DNA from: Argonema galeatum A003/A1
GTDB lineage: Bacteria; Cyanobacteriota; Cyanobacteriia; Cyanobacteriales; Aerosakkonemataceae
Direction of reading: 5' to 3'
Length of the DNA: 64,000 nucleotides
NCBI RefSeq assembly: GCF_023333595.1
Contig: NZ_JAIQZM010000018.1
Span: forward strand, 1-64,000
Position 1 is the first letter of the stretch; every line of letters begins with the position of its first letter. Shown piece after piece: positions 26,304-35,055 of the stretch. The notes beneath the pieces were generated by a model that did no database searches, had not been told where the DNA came from, and saw nothing but the letters and a program-made list of their open reading frames with translations. Position numbers and translations under genes: made by a program.

Positions 26304-28070
26304 ATGAAACTGCGTCAAAAGACACTGCTGGTTATTGGTCTAAGCCTGGTAGGGCTAGTTGGGGTTTTGTATGCCACCGCATACATCCATCTCATGAAGC
26401 ATACCCAAGACTTGGAGGTAGATTACACTACCCAGGGAGTGAAACGTGCCTTAGATGCCTTGGATGAGGATGCTAGCAACTTGAGCGTCTTGGTTCGCCA
26501 GTTAGGTGCTTGGGACGACACCTACAACTTCATGGCGGATAGCAACAAACGCTATCTCAAAACGAATCTTTCTAAACAGACTTTATCAGATTTTAAGCTT
26601 AACACAACCCTATTAATCAACTCTGACCGTCAAACGGTTTTCAGCAGAGGCTTCGATTTCAAGTATCAGAAAGGGATTCCCGTATCAAAGGGACTGCAAC
26701 AGCATTTGACAGCTAGCAGCCTTTTAGTGCAACACGCTACACCAAAAACCAGTCATGAGGGAATCGTTATATTACCAGAAGGGCCATTGCTGATTGCCTC
26801 TCATCCGATCGTCACCAACAAATTCAACGGCCCAATTCGCGGCACGCTGGTCATGGGACGCTACTTAAACGCTGACGAAATCAAGCGTTTAGCCACTTTG
26901 ACCCAGTTATCTATAACTATCCATAATTTAAATAATGTACAGCTACCTCCCAACTTACAGGCAATGACTACCGCCTTGGCAGAAAAAGAGAAGCAAAAGG
27001 AACTGGGAGAAATCCCAAATCCCAAATCCCAAATCCAAAATGGGAAGATTCTCGTCCGACCGCTAGATGAAAATGCGATCGCAGGTTATACCATATTGAA
27101 GGATATCTACGGCAAACCCGCTTTACTAATGGAAGTGCAATTCCCAAGAATTATTTACAACCAAGGAAAAGCTAGCCTAATTTATCTCCTATTATCACTC
27201 CTGGGAGCAGGTTTTGTGTTTGGGATTGGCAATCTATTGCTATTAGAAAAAATGGTTTTGTCGCGGTTGGCTAGTCTCAGCGATGGAGTCAAAAGCATTG
27301 GTACAAGCGGCGATCTTTCCTTGCGCGTATCCAGCGCTGGAGAAGATGAATTGTCCAGTCTGGGAGGGACAATTAACTGGATGCTAGAAACATTAGAATT
27401 TTCTTTAAAACAACTGAAATCGGAACAAGAAAAAGCCGAACACCTACTGCTAAATATATTGCCATCAGCAATTGCAGAGCGGTTGAAAAAAGAAGAATCT
27501 ATCATTGCCGATAGCTTCCCCGAAGCCACTGTTCTATTTGCTGACATCGTTGGTTTTACCAAACTGGCAGCTCGGACATCTCCGGTTGAACTGGTAAGCT
27601 TACTTAACCAAATATTTTCCGCATTTGACCGACTGGTTGAACTGCATGGGTTGGAAAAAATTAAAACAATAGGCGATGCTTATATGGTGGTTGGAGGCTT
27701 GCCCAAACCACGGCCCGATCACGCCGTAGCGGTCGCTGAAATGGCCCTTGATATGCAGGAGGCAATCAAGCAATTCAACGTTGCAAATAACGTAGATTTC
27801 AGTATCCGAATTGGCATCAACACCGGGCCTGTTGTCGCCGGAGTCATAGGTATCAAAAAGTTTATCTACGATTTGTGGGGTGACACTGTTAACACTGCTA
27901 GCCGCATGGAATCTCATGGTGTGGCAGGCGGTATTCAAATGACAGAAGCAACTTACAAGTGTTTAAAGGACAAGTTCGATTTTGAAAACCGGGGTGTAAT
28001 CCAGGTAAAAGGCAAAGGAGACATGACCGTTTATCTACTCGTTGCCAAGAAAGCTATAGCTAGGGGCTAG
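26304..28070 (+). CDS. Membrane adenylate cyclase, CHASE4-HAMP-class III cyclase
   Basis: Makes cAMP in response to an external signal. From the ATG at 26304 (an earlier TTG was rejected) there are 588 residues: a transmembrane segment LLVIGLSLVGLVGVLYATAY, an extracytoplasmic CHASE4-type sensor (LGAWDDTYNFM at about 68-78), a second membrane segment LIYLLLSLLGAGFVFGIGN, HAMP, and the cyclase domain. Catalytic features: metal Asp414 in FADIVGFT, Lys454 and Asp458 in KTIGDAYMV, and YDLWGDTVNTASRME. Lys454 favours ATP over GTP as substrate. A STRR encodes residues about 236-246 in the sensor. Stop lies just before a STRR array. Confidence 0.93.
   Translation: MKLRQKTLLVIGLSLVGLVGVLYATAYIHLMKHTQDLEVDYTTQGVKRALDALDEDASNLSVLVRQLGAWDDTYNFMADSNKRYLKTNLSKQTLSDFKLNTTLLINSDRQTVFSRGFDFKYQKGIPVSKGLQQHLTASSLLVQHATPKTSHEGIVILPEGPLLIASHPIVTNKFNGPIRGTLVMGRYLNADEIKRLATLTQLSITIHNLNNVQLPPNLQAMTTALAEKEKQKELGEIPNPKSQIQNGKILVRPLDENAIAGYTILKDIYGKPALLMEVQFPRIIYNQGKASLIYLLLSLLGAGFVFGIGNLLLLEKMVLSRLASLSDGVKSIGTSGDLSLRVSSAGEDELSSLGGTINWMLETLEFSLKQLKSEQEKAEHLLLNILPSAIAERLKKEESIIADSFPEATVLFADIVGFTKLAARTSPVELVSLLNQIFSAFDRLVELHGLEKIKTIGDAYMVVGGLPKPRPDHAVAVAEMALDMQEAIKQFNVANNVDFSIRIGINTGPVVAGVIGIKKFIYDLWGDTVNTASRMESHGVAGGIQMTEATYKCLKDKFDFENRGVIQVKGKGDMTVYLLVAKKAIARG
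27011..27042 (+). repeat. AATCCCA STRR inside the cyclase gene
   Basis: Three to four copies of AATCCCA/AATCCAA in frame, encoding IPNPKSQIQN within the CHASE4 sensor. Intergenic copies of the same motif are common in the window. Confidence 0.88.
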
Positions 28071-28078
28071 GGGAAGAA

Positions 28079-28215
28079 GGGGCAGAGGGGCAGAGGGGCA
28101 GAGGAGCAGAGGGGCAGAGGAGCAGAGGGGCAGAGGAGCAGAGGAGCAGAGGAGCAGAAACATGAAAATGTGATTTTTTGAACAAAAGCATCACAACTCC
28201 GAAACAGCCAGAATT
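28079..28215. repeat. GGGGCAGAG/GGAGCAGAG STRR with flank
   Basis: About 80 bp of nine-base GGGGCAGAG and GGAGCAGAG units, then a flank with TTTTTTGAACAAAAGCATCAC and AACTCCGAAACAGCC. The array and flank match 1418-1500. Lies between the cyclase and VanZ genes. Confidence 0.85.
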
Positions 28216-28275
28216 TCAGGAATCATCTCATTTGTCTTTGTAGCTGTAGGTAACTTATCAGCAGACTCAACAAAT

Positions 28276-28689
28276 ATGAACTTTTCCTGGTTGAAATCCT
28301 CAAAGAAATGCTGGATTTTTGCTTTTTGGTTTTACCTTGCTCTTTTAATGACGATATCTATCTCAGCATACTTGAAAGTTCTCCCCGTTAAATCCTCCAC
28401 CATCCCTTATTACGATACAATAGGCCATTTTATATTGTTAGGTATGGCAGCCTTCTTCGCTCATCTAGCCCTAAACAAACGAAAAATTTCTGTCTGGTCT
28501 ATTTTAATACCGCTGGCTCCACTTCTAGTGGCAATTAGTTGTATAGCTGATGAGCTGCTCCAGACACTTTCACCTAACCGAAGTGCTAGTTTTTACGATC
28601 TAGCAGCTGATTGGGTGGGCATCGCGATCTTTTATTTATTAGCAGAACGAGTAAAATTGCAAAAGTCACTAGGTGAGGAAAAATCATGA
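28276..28689 (+). CDS. VanZ-family membrane protein
   Basis: A 137-residue VanZ-like integral membrane protein with four predicted helices. Hallmarks are the KSSTIPYYDTIGHFILLGMAAFF segment (in pieces), PLLVAISCIADELLQTLSPNRSASFYDLAADWVG and a final helix. The conserved ADELLQ...DLAADWVG pattern is diagnostic. VanZ proteins alter sensitivity to some lipoglycopeptides, but their chemical role is unknown. It overlaps the next gene by 4 bp (ATGA), so both are translated together. Confidence 0.9.
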   Translation: MNFSWLKSSKKCWIFAFWFYLALLMTISISAYLKVLPVKSSTIPYYDTIGHFILLGMAAFFAHLALNKRKISVWSILIPLAPLLVAISCIADELLQTLSPNRSASFYDLAADWVGIAIFYLLAERVKLQKSLGEEKS

Positions 28690-29105
28690 AATGTCCTGCT
28701 TGTGAAAATCAGTTAACCCAGATAGTTGCTGGAAGTATAACGGTTGATGCTTGTGAAGGCGGTTGCGGCGGAGTTTGGTTTGACAGATTTGAACTTCAAA
28801 AGGTTGACGAACCACACGAGTCAGCTGGGGAAATTCTTCTGGCAATTCCCAAAAATGAACATATCGAAGTCGATGAAAATAAAAAGCGGCGTTGCCCCAG
28901 GTGCATAAATGTTGTGATGATGCGCCACTTTTTTAGCGTCAAAAGACAGGTTTTAGTTGATGAATGTCCTAAGTGTGGAGGTTTTTGGTTAGACAGTGGG
29001 GAATTGGCTAAAATCAGGAGTGAGTTTAGTTCTGAGACAGCCAAAGAAGCGGCGGCAGAACAATATTTTTCCGAAATTTTACAGGAATACGGACTGGAAA
29101 GGTAA
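28686..29105 (+). CDS. Double zinc-ribbon (zf-TFIIB type) protein
   Basis: A 139-residue protein with two TFIIB-type zinc ribbons: CPACENQ with CEGGCGGVWFD at residues 3-35, and CPRC with CPKCGGFWLDSGEL at about residues 66-106. The GxWxDxxEL pattern after each second cysteine pair is typical. The function is unknown; such proteins may bind nucleic acid or act as zinc-dependent adaptors. It overlaps VanZ by four bases. Confidence 0.9.
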   Translation: MKCPACENQLTQIVAGSITVDACEGGCGGVWFDRFELQKVDEPHESAGEILLAIPKNEHIEVDENKKRRCPRCINVVMMRHFFSVKRQVLVDECPKCGGFWLDSGELAKIRSEFSSETAKEAAAEQYFSEILQEYGLER

Positions 29106-29280
29106 CCTGGAAACAAAGATGGGGGAAAGCTGCGATCGCCAAATTCAGAAAAGACCGCTCAACTAAATAAACTCTTCAGAAATTTTGCTTGCTTTGTTCC
29201 AGCTACTATGTTATATAGTTTGGATTTATTTCTGCTACAAATGAACACCCTCTGGTGTAGAGACGTTGGTTTCATATAAT

Positions 29281-29333
29281 GGGTACGTTGTTGCGCTTTA
29301 GCGCTCAAAGAGCGCTAAAGCGCAACAACGTAC
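29281..29333. repeat. GTACGTTGTTGCGC palindrome, family 7
   Basis: A perfect 24-bp inverted repeat (arm begins GGTACGTTGTTGCGC, ends TTTAGCGCT) with a 5-base centre. Followed by TTATAACTAGCAACTTA, the same end sequence as the complete element at 43926-44056, so this is probably one half of that element, abutting the IS630. Confidence 0.88.
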
Positions 29334-29366
29334 CTTATAACTAGCAACTTACAGCGCTTTGCGCTG

Positions 29367-30029
29367 TTATGAGGTACAATAGCAGCAACGAGCGAACCAA
29401 TTTCTCAAATGTTGAGGATTGATTAAATGGAGAGCTACCTTGATGATTCTGTCAACCATCAAGGTGTTAGTGGGAGCGAATTTACGCAAAAAAGATTTGA
29501 GTTGTGACCACCAGAGTTCAATGGGATTAAAATCTGGAGAGTAGGGAGATAAACAAATAACACTTGCACCTACAGCTTGAATCATAGGCTCAATAGATGC
29601 TAGTTTATGGGCGGGTAAATTATCCATGACTACTACCGCTCCCGGCCATAACTGAGGACATAAAAACTTTTCAATAAATACAGCAAATGCTTTGCCATCC
29701 ATTGAGTCATTCATTGTCATTAATGCCAGCACTTTATTAATACTAATTGCGCCAATAGCTGTCACTTTAGCAGCCCGATAAAATGGTTTTAGTTCGGTTA
29801 CTCTTGTGCCTGGATAGGAACGAGCATGAGTTCTGGTCAACCCTAGTAGAATGCCAGTTTCATCCAAAAATACGAGATTTTCTGGCTGAATATGTTTGAT
29901 TTTTTCCCAATACTCAACTCTCAATTTTCGGACTCTTTCTGTCGCCGCTTGGCTGCTGTACCAGGTTTTTTTTTGCGATTTAAGCCTAATTTTTGTAAAT
30001 AGCGGCACATGGCCGACTGACTCACCCAA
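29367..30029 (-). CDS. IS630 transposase, catalytic DDE frame
   Basis: Second frame, containing the catalytic domain: VFLDETG gives the first Asp, VVVMDNLPAHK the second and NPIELWWSQLK the Glu of the DDE triad. The true translation is by -1 frameshift from the upstream frame near 29966-29976, so the open start shown (at 30029) is not a real initiation site and the first 20 residues belong to the other frame. Ends 17 bp inside the left terminal repeat. Confidence 0.9.
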   Translation of the reverse strand: MGESVGHVPLFTKIRLKSQKKTWYSSQAATERVRKLRVEYWEKIKHIQPENLVFLDETGILLGLTRTHARSYPGTRVTELKPFYRAAKVTAIGAISINKVLALMTMNDSMDGKAFAVFIEKFLCPQLWPGAVVVMDNLPAHKLASIEPMIQAVGASVICLSPYSPDFNPIELWWSQLKSFLRKFAPTNTLMVDRIIKVALHLINPQHLRNWFARCCYCTS

Positions 30030-30313
30030 TTTCCGGTTTTAGAAGCAAATAATTCACATAATTCTGCTAATGTTGCATCTGGATGTTCTGCTACTAATGC
30101 TTTGATTTCTGGTTCCGCATTGGTCAGGTGGCTAAATTGTGGTTTTCCCGTTTGTTTGGGCTGTAAATTTCCTTCTGTTCGTTGAAGATTCACCAACTTT
30201 TGGACTAAACTTGTACTGACAGCAAATTGGGTAGCTACTTTCCTGATTGACATCTTTTCTACCAAATGGGCTATCACTATTCTTTTGCGAAACTCAACCG
30301 AATACGCTTTCAT
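29921..30313 (-). CDS. IS630 transposase, N-terminal frame
   Basis: First frame of the transposase, 130 residues. The helix-turn-helix domain begins MKAYSVEFRKRIVIAHLVE and continues SIRKVATQFAVSTSLVQKL; a second DNA-binding unit lies around residues 60-110. The frame passes through nine consecutive A residues (on the coding strand) at LNRKKKPG and stops soon after. A -1 slip there joins it to the downstream catalytic frame as NRKKKTWYSSQ. Confidence 0.92.
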   Translation of the reverse strand: MKAYSVEFRKRIVIAHLVEKMSIRKVATQFAVSTSLVQKLVNLQRTEGNLQPKQTGKPQFSHLTNAEPEIKALVAEHPDATLAELCELFASKTGNWVSQSAMCRYLQKLGLNRKKKPGTAAKRRQKESEN

Positions 30314-30375
30314 TACCTTTGGCTACAAAATGATATTTTATTGTACCTCATAACAGCGCAAAGCGCTGTATGTTA

Positions 30376-30419
30376 CTACAGATGTAGAGAGGTTTCATGA
30401 AACCTCTCTACATCTGTAG
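30376..30419. repeat. Perfect 44-bp palindrome
   Basis: CTACAGATGTAGAGAGGTTTCA followed by its exact reverse complement (arms of 22 bp, no loop). Sister palindromes with TGTAGAGACGTT arms are at 22034-22063, 23173-23202 and 45299-45328. It lies just outside the IS630 and before gatB. Confidence 0.92.
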
Positions 30420-30482
30420 CTTGTCTGCAAAAAGTTAAAATAGAAGCAGATTGATTATTGCTATGCCTCAATTTGTTAGCTC

Positions 30483-31967
30483 ATGACAACCGCTACACCA
30501 GTTAAAACTCAGTACGAAGCCGTCATCGGTTTAGAAACCCACTGTCAGCTTAGTACCGACACTAAGATTTTCTGCAATTGTTCTACCGAATTTGGCAGTC
30601 GCCCAAACCAGAACGTTTGCCCAATTTGCATGGGTATGCCGGGAGTGTTGCCAGTACTCAATGAGAAGGTACTGGAGTACGCCGTCAAAGCTGGGATAGC
30701 CCTCAACTCTGAGATTGCACCCTATAGCAAATTTGACCGCAAACAGTATTTTTATCCCGATTTGCCTAAAAATTACCAAATTTCTCAGTACGACCTGCCT
30801 ATTGCCGAGCATGGTTGGCTGGAAGTTGAATTGGTGGATGAAGCGGGTAAAGTTAGTCGCAAAAAGATTGGTATCACTCGCCTGCACATGGAGGAAGATG
30901 CGGGAAAGTTGGTTCACGCGGGTAGCGATCGCCTTTCGGGTTCTACTTACTCTCTGGTAGACTTCAACCGCACAGGTGTAGCTTTAGTAGAAATTGTCTC
31001 AGAACCGGATATGCGATCGGGCCTAGAAGCTGCTGAATATGCCCAAGAATTGCGCCGCATTCTGCGCTATTTGGGTGTCAGCGACGGCAATATGCAGGAA
31101 GGTTCCCTGCGTTGCGATGTGAATATCTCCGTGCGTCCGGTGGGACGAAAAGAGTTTGGCACGAAGGTAGAGATTAAGAATATGAACTCCTTTAATGCCA
31201 TCCAAAGGGCGATCGATTACGAGATCGATCGGCAAACTCAAGCCATAGAAGCCGGTGAGCGGATTGTGCAAGAAACTAGGCTGTGGGAGGAAGGCAGTCA
31301 ACGCACTATCAGTATGCGGATTAAGGAAGGTTCCAGCGATTACCGCTACTTCCCCGAACCCGATTTGGCTCCCATTGAGGTGTCATCTGAGCAGCTAGAG
31401 AAGTGGAAGTCGGAATTGCCAGAACTCCCGGCGCAGAAACGACACCGCTATGAAAGTGAATTGGGCCTTTCTGCCTACGATGCGCGGGTACTGACAGACG
31501 ATCGCTCAGTGTCCGAATATTTTGAAGCCACTGTCGCCGCTGGTGCCAATTCCAAGCAAGCGGCTAACTGGGTGATGGGCGATATCAGTGCCTACCTCAA
31601 CAACGAAAAACTCAGCATCGCCCAAATTGCCCTCAAACCGGACACCTTAGCTGAACTGATTTCTCTGATTGAAACAGGAACCATCAGCGGCAAGATTGCC
31701 AAAGATATTCTACCGGAGTTGTTCTCTAGTGGTGGTTCGGCTAAGGAACTGATCGATCGCAAGGGATTAACCCAAATCTCGGATACTGTAGCTCTAGAAA
31801 CCATCATCGATGAAATCTTGGCGGCAAATCCTAAAGAGCTAGAACAGTACCGCAACGGCAAAACCAAGCTGCTGGGCTTCTTTGTCGGACAGGTGATGAA
31901 GAAAACCTCCGGTCGAGCCGATCCCCAGCTGACCAACCAACTTCTGGCCCAAAAGTTGAAATCTTAG
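30483..31967 (+). CDS. gatB: Asp-tRNA(Asn)/Glu-tRNA(Gln) amidotransferase subunit B
   Basis: Subunit of the GatCAB complex that converts Glu-tRNA(Gln) to Gln-tRNA(Gln) using ammonia from GatA; the normal route in cyanobacteria. The 494-residue protein starts [21 protein letters not shown], with the zinc-site cysteines of CNCSTEFG and CPICMGMPG, then [24 protein letters not shown] and YRYFPEPDL typical of GatB. The C-terminal YqeY-like tail ends [23 protein letters not shown] at 30483 follows TTAGCTC. Confidence 0.97.
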   Translation: MTTATPVKTQYEAVIGLETHCQLSTDTKIFCNCSTEFGSRPNQNVCPICMGMPGVLPVLNEKVLEYAVKAGIALNSEIAPYSKFDRKQYFYPDLPKNYQISQYDLPIAEHGWLEVELVDEAGKVSRKKIGITRLHMEEDAGKLVHAGSDRLSGSTYSLVDFNRTGVALVEIVSEPDMRSGLEAAEYAQELRRILRYLGVSDGNMQEGSLRCDVNISVRPVGRKEFGTKVEIKNMNSFNAIQRAIDYEIDRQTQAIEAGERIVQETRLWEEGSQRTISMRIKEGSSDYRYFPEPDLAPIEVSSEQLEKWKSELPELPAQKRHRYESELGLSAYDARVLTDDRSVSEYFEATVAAGANSKQAANWVMGDISAYLNNEKLSIAQIALKPDTLAELISLIETGTISGKIAKDILPELFSSGGSAKELIDRKGLTQISDTVALETIIDEILAANPKELEQYRNGKTKLLGFFVGQVMKKTSGRADPQLTNQLLAQKLKS

Positions 31968-32055
31968 TCTCAACTTTATAAAAAGGGGCTAGACTTCACC
32001 AAGAAATTACAATAGGGGGTGTCACCCCTCACCCCTATACCGTTATAATCGTGTA

Positions 32056-32116
32056 TGTAGATGCACCCTGATGATCGGGAGAGTCGTCCATCCAAGCGAC
32101 TCCCCTTTTTTTTTTT
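32056..32116 (+). ncRNA. Candidate small RNA of about 60 nt
   Basis: TATAAT at 32044-32049 is placed to start transcription near 32056, and an intrinsic terminator ends at 32116. The short transcript would contain ATGCACCCTGATGATC ahead of the terminator stem. No convincing -35 box is visible. It could instead be the gatB terminator with a chance -10. Confidence 0.3.
32077..32116 (+). terminator. Rho-independent terminator downstream of gatB
   Basis: GGGAGAGTCG (32077-32086) pairs with CGACTCCCC (32097-32105), with one bulged base, followed directly by eleven T residues (32106-32116). This is the clearest intrinsic terminator in the window. Confidence 0.88.
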
Positions 32117-32493
32117 GAGGGGCTAGTGCCGCTACGCGGAAGTCAAAAGTCAAAAGTCAAAAGTCAAAAGTAAAGAATGGAGAGGGGGAGCTTTTTCTCA
32201 GTTAGATAATTAGCGATCGATACCATAAGGCGTTATATCATTTCCGTTTAGGTAGTCACAGTATCGTAGAAAATATGCAAAGAAGCTCTGTTCAAGCTCC
32301 CCCACTCCCCCAGGCGCGGTCTTAGGGGGAGTATGTAAACGGAAGCGATATTACACAAGCATGGGTTGAATTGACTGAAAATCGCTCACAGCAAGAGTTT
32401 ATTCAATTCTTTAATCTAAAATCTAAAATCTTTAATCTAAAATCTAAAATGGTATGATCCCCCCTGGAAAGCAAAAGGCTGGAGGGGAAAGTT

Positions 32494-33735
32494 ATGACAG
32501 AATGGCAGGAAATCAGCGGTAGCGTGACAGCACCCAGGGGGTATCGTGCGGCGGGGATTACGGCTGGACTGAAAGCTTCGGGATTACCGGATTTGGCTTT
32601 GATTGTGTCGGATGTGGAGGCGATCGCAGCTGGAGTATTCACCACCTCTGTTGTACGCGCCGCGCCAGTGGATTACTGCCGTCAGCGCCTGCAATCTAAA
32701 CCAGGTGCCAGCGCTATTCTCTGCAACGCTGGACAAGCGAACGCCGCCACAGGTTCCCAAGGTTGGATTGATGCGATCGAATGCGCCCAAAATTTAGCTC
32801 AAATACTGAATATTCCCTCAGACTCTATCTTGCTAGCATCTACCGGAGTCATCGGTCAGCGGATTAAGATGGATGTGCTGAAAGCAGGAATTCCTGAACT
32901 TGTCGCCGCCTTATCGGAAACGGGAGGCGATTCAGCTGCAAAGGCGATCGTCACCACAGATTTAGTGCCAAAATCGATCGCCCTAGAAACAATGATGCAC
33001 GATCGCCCAGTCCGAATCGGGGGAATTGCCAAAGGTTCGGGTATGATTCATCCCAACATGGCGACAATGCTATCTTTTGTAACTTGTGATGCAGCAGTTT
33101 CTCCTTCCCTGTGGCAGCAAATGTTGAGTCGCGCCGCCGATAAAAGCTTCAATCAAATTACTGTTGACGGCGATACCAGTACCAACGACACCTTAATTGC
33201 TTTGGCTAACGGACAATCTCGCACACCCGCGATTACCGAAATGGGCCCAGAAGCAGAAAAGTTGGAGGCCATGTTAACAGCAGTTTGTCAGCATTTGGCA
33301 AAAGCGATCGCACGGGACGGCGAAGGTGCCACCTGTCTCGTTGAAGTAGTAGTTTCTGGCGCAACTGATGACAAAGCGGCGCGTCAAGTTGCCAAAACGA
33401 TCGCCGGTTCATCTCTAGTTAAATCAGCTATTTTCGGTCGCGACCCCAACTGGGGAAGAATTGCAGCAGCGGCGGGACGTGCTGGTGTCTCGTTCGATCA
33501 AGAAAATTTGCAAATCAAATTAGGTAATTTCTTACTAATGGAAAACGGACAACCTTTAGCATTCGATCGATCTGCTGCTAGTGCCTATTTGAAAACAGCA
33601 GCAGCTGGTGCTTATTTGAAAGAAGATACCGTTTTAATTTCAGTAAGTATTGGCAATGGAGGTGGTTTTGGTAAAGCTTGGGGATGCGATTTGACTTACG
33701 ACTACGTGAAAATTAACGCCGAGTATACAACGTAA
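32494..33735 (+). CDS. argJ: Bifunctional ornithine acetyltransferase / N-acetylglutamate synthase
   Basis: Transfers acetyl from N-acetylornithine to glutamate in the arginine cycle, and can use acetyl-CoA. It is self-cleaved into alpha and beta chains before the nucleophilic threonine; here the KGSGMIHPNMATMLSF motif places that Thr at residue 191. The start has a strong GGAGGGG 9 bp upstream. The 413-residue length and C-terminal GRDPNWGRIAAAAGR motif are typical. Stand-alone gene. Confidence 0.97.
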   Translation: MTEWQEISGSVTAPRGYRAAGITAGLKASGLPDLALIVSDVEAIAAGVFTTSVVRAAPVDYCRQRLQSKPGASAILCNAGQANAATGSQGWIDAIECAQNLAQILNIPSDSILLASTGVIGQRIKMDVLKAGIPELVAALSETGGDSAAKAIVTTDLVPKSIALETMMHDRPVRIGGIAKGSGMIHPNMATMLSFVTCDAAVSPSLWQQMLSRAADKSFNQITVDGDTSTNDTLIALANGQSRTPAITEMGPEAEKLEAMLTAVCQHLAKAIARDGEGATCLVEVVVSGATDDKAARQVAKTIAGSSLVKSAIFGRDPNWGRIAAAAGRAGVSFDQENLQIKLGNFLLMENGQPLAFDRSAASAYLKTAAAGAYLKEDTVLISVSIGNGGGFGKAWGCDLTYDYVKINAEYTT

Positions 33736-33886
33736 ATTGGATGGTAGTCAGTAGTCAGTTGTTCGTTGCGATCGACTACTGACTAAAATTAAATTGTAGG
33801 CTGGATTACCTTGTGCAAACCTTTTTATGGACGGCGCATATCCTCCAAATTTATAGTTCCGAATGCTTCACTTTTACAAATGACAA

Positions 33887-34786
33887 ATGACTAAATCAGC
33901 AGATATCGGTAGCAAACGTTTAATTAGTTTAGCACCCGATGCTTGGGTGAAATGGGTAACGCAGTCCCCCAATATAACAGCGCGAGATATTCTTACCTCT
34001 GAGTTCCAGTGGATTAGTCGGGAGGGCGATGTAATAGTAAAAGCCTACAGTCCACAAATCGGCGAGTTTTTAGTGCTGAACGAGATCCAATTGCGCTACA
34101 ATAATCGGATGCCTTTACGAATGCGAGCTTATGCAGCACTGGCAGAGGAGCGATACAACTTGCCAGTCTACCCGGTACTGATTAATATTTTGCAACCAAC
34201 ACCGGGAGTGGTTATAGCTAGAGGCTATGAATCGCAGGTTTTCGGATTAAGAGCAACTCAGGAGTATCGCGTAATTAATCTCTGGGAAGTAGATGCCCAA
34301 ACAGTTTTTCAACAACAGTTAACATCTTTGCTTCCCTTTGTACCAGTGCTGAGAGGCGGTAGTGAGGAAGCAGTAGTGCAGCAAGCAGTCCAACTTTTAC
34401 GTGCTGATGAACAGTTGAATGAGTTGGAAAACCTATTAGCTTTTTTTGCTACCTTTGTATTGGAAACTCGTTTAGTCCAGCAAATTATGAGGTGGGATAT
34501 GGCTGTTTTACGAGAATCGCCTTGGTATCAAGAGATTTGGAGGGAAGGAGAACAACGAGGATTGCAGCAAGGTTTACAACAAGGTTTACAACAAGGTTTA
34601 CAGCAAGGAATCTTGTCAGCTATTGAATTTGGTTTGGAGCTAAAATTCGGTAGTGAGGGATTACAGCTATTGCCGGAAATATCTCAGATTTCGGATGTGA
34701 ATGTATTGAAGGCAATTCAGGAAAGACTCAAGACGGCGAATAGTTTGGAAGAGGTGCGCCAAATTTATCGAGTAAGTGAAATTTGA
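33887..34786 (+). CDS. Rpn/DUF4351-like PD-(D/E)XK nuclease family protein
   Basis: A 299-residue protein of the type common in cyanobacteria, related to Rpn recombination-promoting nucleases. The nuclease core appears at about residues 35-70: GDVIVKAY supplies the Asp and FLVLNEIQLRYN the ExQ variant of the ExK motif. A helical region follows, then four tandem LQQG units (about residues 225-240) from a 12-bp repeat, and a C-terminal helical tail EVRQIYRVSEI. Catalytic activity is predicted only from the motif. Copy-number change of the repeat would keep frame. Confidence 0.78.
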   Translation: MTKSADIGSKRLISLAPDAWVKWVTQSPNITARDILTSEFQWISREGDVIVKAYSPQIGEFLVLNEIQLRYNNRMPLRMRAYAALAEERYNLPVYPVLINILQPTPGVVIARGYESQVFGLRATQEYRVINLWEVDAQTVFQQQLTSLLPFVPVLRGGSEEAVVQQAVQLLRADEQLNELENLLAFFATFVLETRLVQQIMRWDMAVLRESPWYQEIWREGEQRGLQQGLQQGLQQGLQQGILSAIEFGLELKFGSEGLQLLPEISQISDVNVLKAIQERLKTANSLEEVRQIYRVSEI

Positions 34787-34801
34787 CCATCAGTGTGAGG
34801 T

Positions 34802-34835
34802 TAGAAACCCGGTTTTTTGAAAAAACCGGGTTTCT
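34802..34835. repeat. GAAACCCGGTTTTTT hairpin
   Basis: TAGAAACCCGGTTTTTTG pairs with AAAAAACCGGGTTTCTA. A common cyanobacterial intergenic hairpin; relatives lie at 34951-34973 (half), 36664-36731, 41540-41572 and 49499-49530. It follows the Rpn-like gene and could stop its transcript. Confidence 0.85.
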
Positions 34836-34861
34836 ATTCTGGTGCTTATCCGAACAGATTC

Positions 34862-34927
34862 GTAGGTTGGGTTGAGGAACGAAACTAGGGCAAATTCGTT
34901 GGGTTTCGTTCCTCAAACCAACCTACA
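34862..34927. repeat. GTAGGTTGGGTTGAGGAACG palindrome
   Basis: Arms GTAGGTTGGGTTGAGGAACG and CGTTCCTCAAACCAACCTAC with one base difference, around a short centre. Same family as 17590-17623. The 250-bp gap before the kinase holds only such hairpins. Confidence 0.85.
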
Positions 34928-35055
34928 AAGAAATGGCGAGGGTATTGTTCAAAAAACCGGGTTTCTATTCTGCTGCTTATCCGAACAGTATTGGTGCGTT
35001 ACTACAATTTTCTCATCCTGTGTCACAATAAACCAAAGTGTCTGGAAAGCGCGAC

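Larger units (their letters stand above)
29350..30370 (-). mobile_element. IS630-family insertion sequence
   Basis: A complete element of about 1.02 kb. Terminal inverted repeats of about 30 bp are identical: the left end begins TACAGCGCTTTGCGCTG and TTATGAGGTACAATA follows; the right end is its exact complement. TA at each outer edge fits the TA target duplication of IS630/Tc1-mariner elements. It holds one transposase in two overlapping frames. The sequence is intact enough to be active. Confidence 0.93.
31968..32493. other. Intergenic between gatB and argJ
   Basis: Contains a promoter-like TATAAT and a terminator that may bound a small RNA (listed separately), TCAAAAG heptamers at about 32141-32171, and TCTAAAA/TCTTTAA heptamers at about 32405-32450. 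The middle stretch 32180-32400 has no recognisable gene. Confidence 0.65.
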
